A stretch of DNA of 64,000 nucleotides. Origin: Synaphobranchus kaupii (Eukaryota; Chordata; Actinopteri; Anguilliformes; Synaphobranchidae). How positions within the stretch are numbered: the first letter of the stretch is position 1; each line of letters starts with the position of its first letter. A program made the position numbers and the translations under genes. Shown here piece after piece: positions 63,051 to 64,000 of the stretch. The notes beneath the pieces were generated by a model. The model ran no database searches, had not been told where the DNA came from, and saw nothing but the letters and a program-made list of their open reading frames with translations. The DNA lies in NCBI GenBank assembly GCA_029718625.1, contig CM056379.1, positions 51,667,579 to 51,731,578 on the forward strand. Direction: 5' to 3'.

Positions 63051-63716
63051 CAACCGCCTTTGTTCCCTGAGCTAGAAAGAAATGTGGAGGTTCCGTCCAC
63101 AGGCTCTTTTGTTCGGAGGTGCTAAGCGGTTTGGAAACGTGTCCGTTCATCGCTTTTGCGCACCACGGCGAGACAAAAAGGTCGTCCGACAAACACCGTC
63201 GTCCGGCTCCCTCCTATTGGTTTGGTCAACAGGTTTGGCTTTCCATGCGAGATCTTCCGTTACAGGTGAGTATCGCAAACTCACGCCATGCTTCGTGGGA
63301 CCCTTTAAGATCACGCGCAGAATAAACCCAGTCACGGTGCGATTGCAGCTTCTGTGCTCTATGCACATTCACCCGACGTTCCACCTTTCCCGGTTGAAAC
63401 CGGTGCTCGTGAGCCCCCTGGCTCCTGCGGACAAACCACCGCCGCCTCCCCGATTCATGGAGGGAGGTCCGGTGTACTGTTCAACGCATTATGGCCGAGA
63501 GATGTGGGCAGAGGTGTCCAGTTTCTGGGAGGGTCTGGGAGGGTTATGGCCCGGAGGATTATCTCCCTTCATTTTCGCATCTACTCATTATTCGAGTTGC
63601 GCCCAGAGCTATTGGGGTTGTTTTCTGTTTTCGGTACTTTACGAGATTATTATCTCTCTCAGTTAATCTCTCTACTCCAGTTTATGAGTATCGTTCTGTT
63701 TTTATAAAGGAAAGGA

Positions 63717-63722
63717 AATAAA
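63717..63722 (+). promoter_or_regulatory. Polyadenylation signal in the Gypsy LTR
   Basis: AATAAA lies 121 bases before the end of the LTR, the normal place for the end of the R region. Confidence 0.6.
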
Positions 63723-64000
63723 GTTTGTTTGTACGGGAGTTTTTGTCCCGCCTTTTCTTTTCTAGTGATTATTCACTTTATGCGGATAATCTTTTGAATC
63801 CTTTTCTGGTTGCGTCTGATCCTCCTACCCGAACCCCCTGACAATAGGCGTGAATTCTGTGCTTTAGGTCTACCATGAACTACAAATAAATTAAAGTGTT
63901 TGCAGTCATTTTAACTGCATAACGGTATTTAAAGGGTTGTATAGCTTACACGGTAGACGTAGCCTAGTTACGCATTCATTGCCTACAAAGCACACCATAT

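Larger units (their letters stand above)
61690..63843 (+). mobile_element. Ty3/Gypsy LTR retrotransposon, damaged, with 3' LTR end
   Basis: In order: a retropepsin-type protease (IDSGAVESFM, 61765 on), an acidic segment (62110-62340), an integrase (62400-63050) and a post-integrase tail with a chromodomain remnant (to about 63550). LTR sequence follows, with AATAAA at 63717-63722 and an end CCCCCTGACA at 63843. Reverse transcriptase and RNase H are missing, and the 5' LTR and gag are not in view. Frameshifts break the integrase. The LTR is related to the solo LTR at 24381-25162. No env is present. Confidence 0.85.

Noticed and set aside
61690..63843. Endogenous retrovirus with an envelope gene
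   Set aside because: No env-like frame follows the integrase; a chromodomain-type remnant and the LTR follow directly, as in Gypsy retrotransposons.

Overview
The window is teleost fish genomic DNA. It has split vertebrate genes with GT-AG introns and low GC. It is dense in Tc1/mariner, hAT, PIF/Harbinger-like, piggyBac, LINE, SINE and Ty3/Gypsy sequences typical of ray-finned fish. One copy belongs to the Sleeping Beauty type of fish Tc1 elements. Nothing fixes the genus. All protein assignments come from reading the translations against remembered families; no search was run.

Three host genes are supported. (1) pelo (pelota, ribosome rescue), + strand: ten exons from 389 to 10525, with the 5' exon(s) before the window. 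All ten join in frame to 289 codons plus stop. (2) paqr4 (seven-membrane progestin/adipoQ receptor family), - strand: three exons between 27765 and 20827 that join to 272 codons plus stop, so it looks complete. (3) An elastin-like extracellular matrix gene, - strand, about 58.9 to 32.7 kb. It is built from short phase 1-1 exons, most carrying a repeated LPYGAQPLGLG...GK..KYG module, plus one 510-base Val-Pro-rich exon and a terminal exon whose first complete codon is a stop. Two more copies of the repeat exon look dead. The 5' end was not found.

Layout. 0-10.5 kb: pelo, with a LINE relic and a 1.2 kb hAT element in one intron and a 2 kb Tc1 element in the last. 10.5-20.6 kb: intergenic, with a 5S-rRNA-derived SINE, a piggyBac-type element carrying a Tc1 element inside it, two further Tc1 derivatives and a long (TG)n. 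20.8-27.8 kb: paqr4, whose first intron holds a long-armed Harbinger-like element carrying two solo LTRs. 27.8-32.6 kb: intergenic, with one DNA transposon and a tRNA-like SINE. 32.7-58.9 kb: the elastin-like gene, whose introns are packed with nested transposons, a 71-bp x 12 minisatellite, a 1.17 kb foldback Tc1 element, two large arrays rich in GAANNTTC palindromes and a roughly 1.6 kb imperfect inverted repeat. 59-64 kb: a LINE split by a piggyBac-type MITE, then a damaged Gypsy element lacking reverse transcriptase and RNase H.

The most interesting structures are the exon-repeat matrix gene with its dead exons and its pyrimidine-rich minisatellite beside an acceptor, the recurrent deletion forms of Tc1 that share junctions or cores at separate loci, and the heat-shock-element-like arrays inside the matrix gene.
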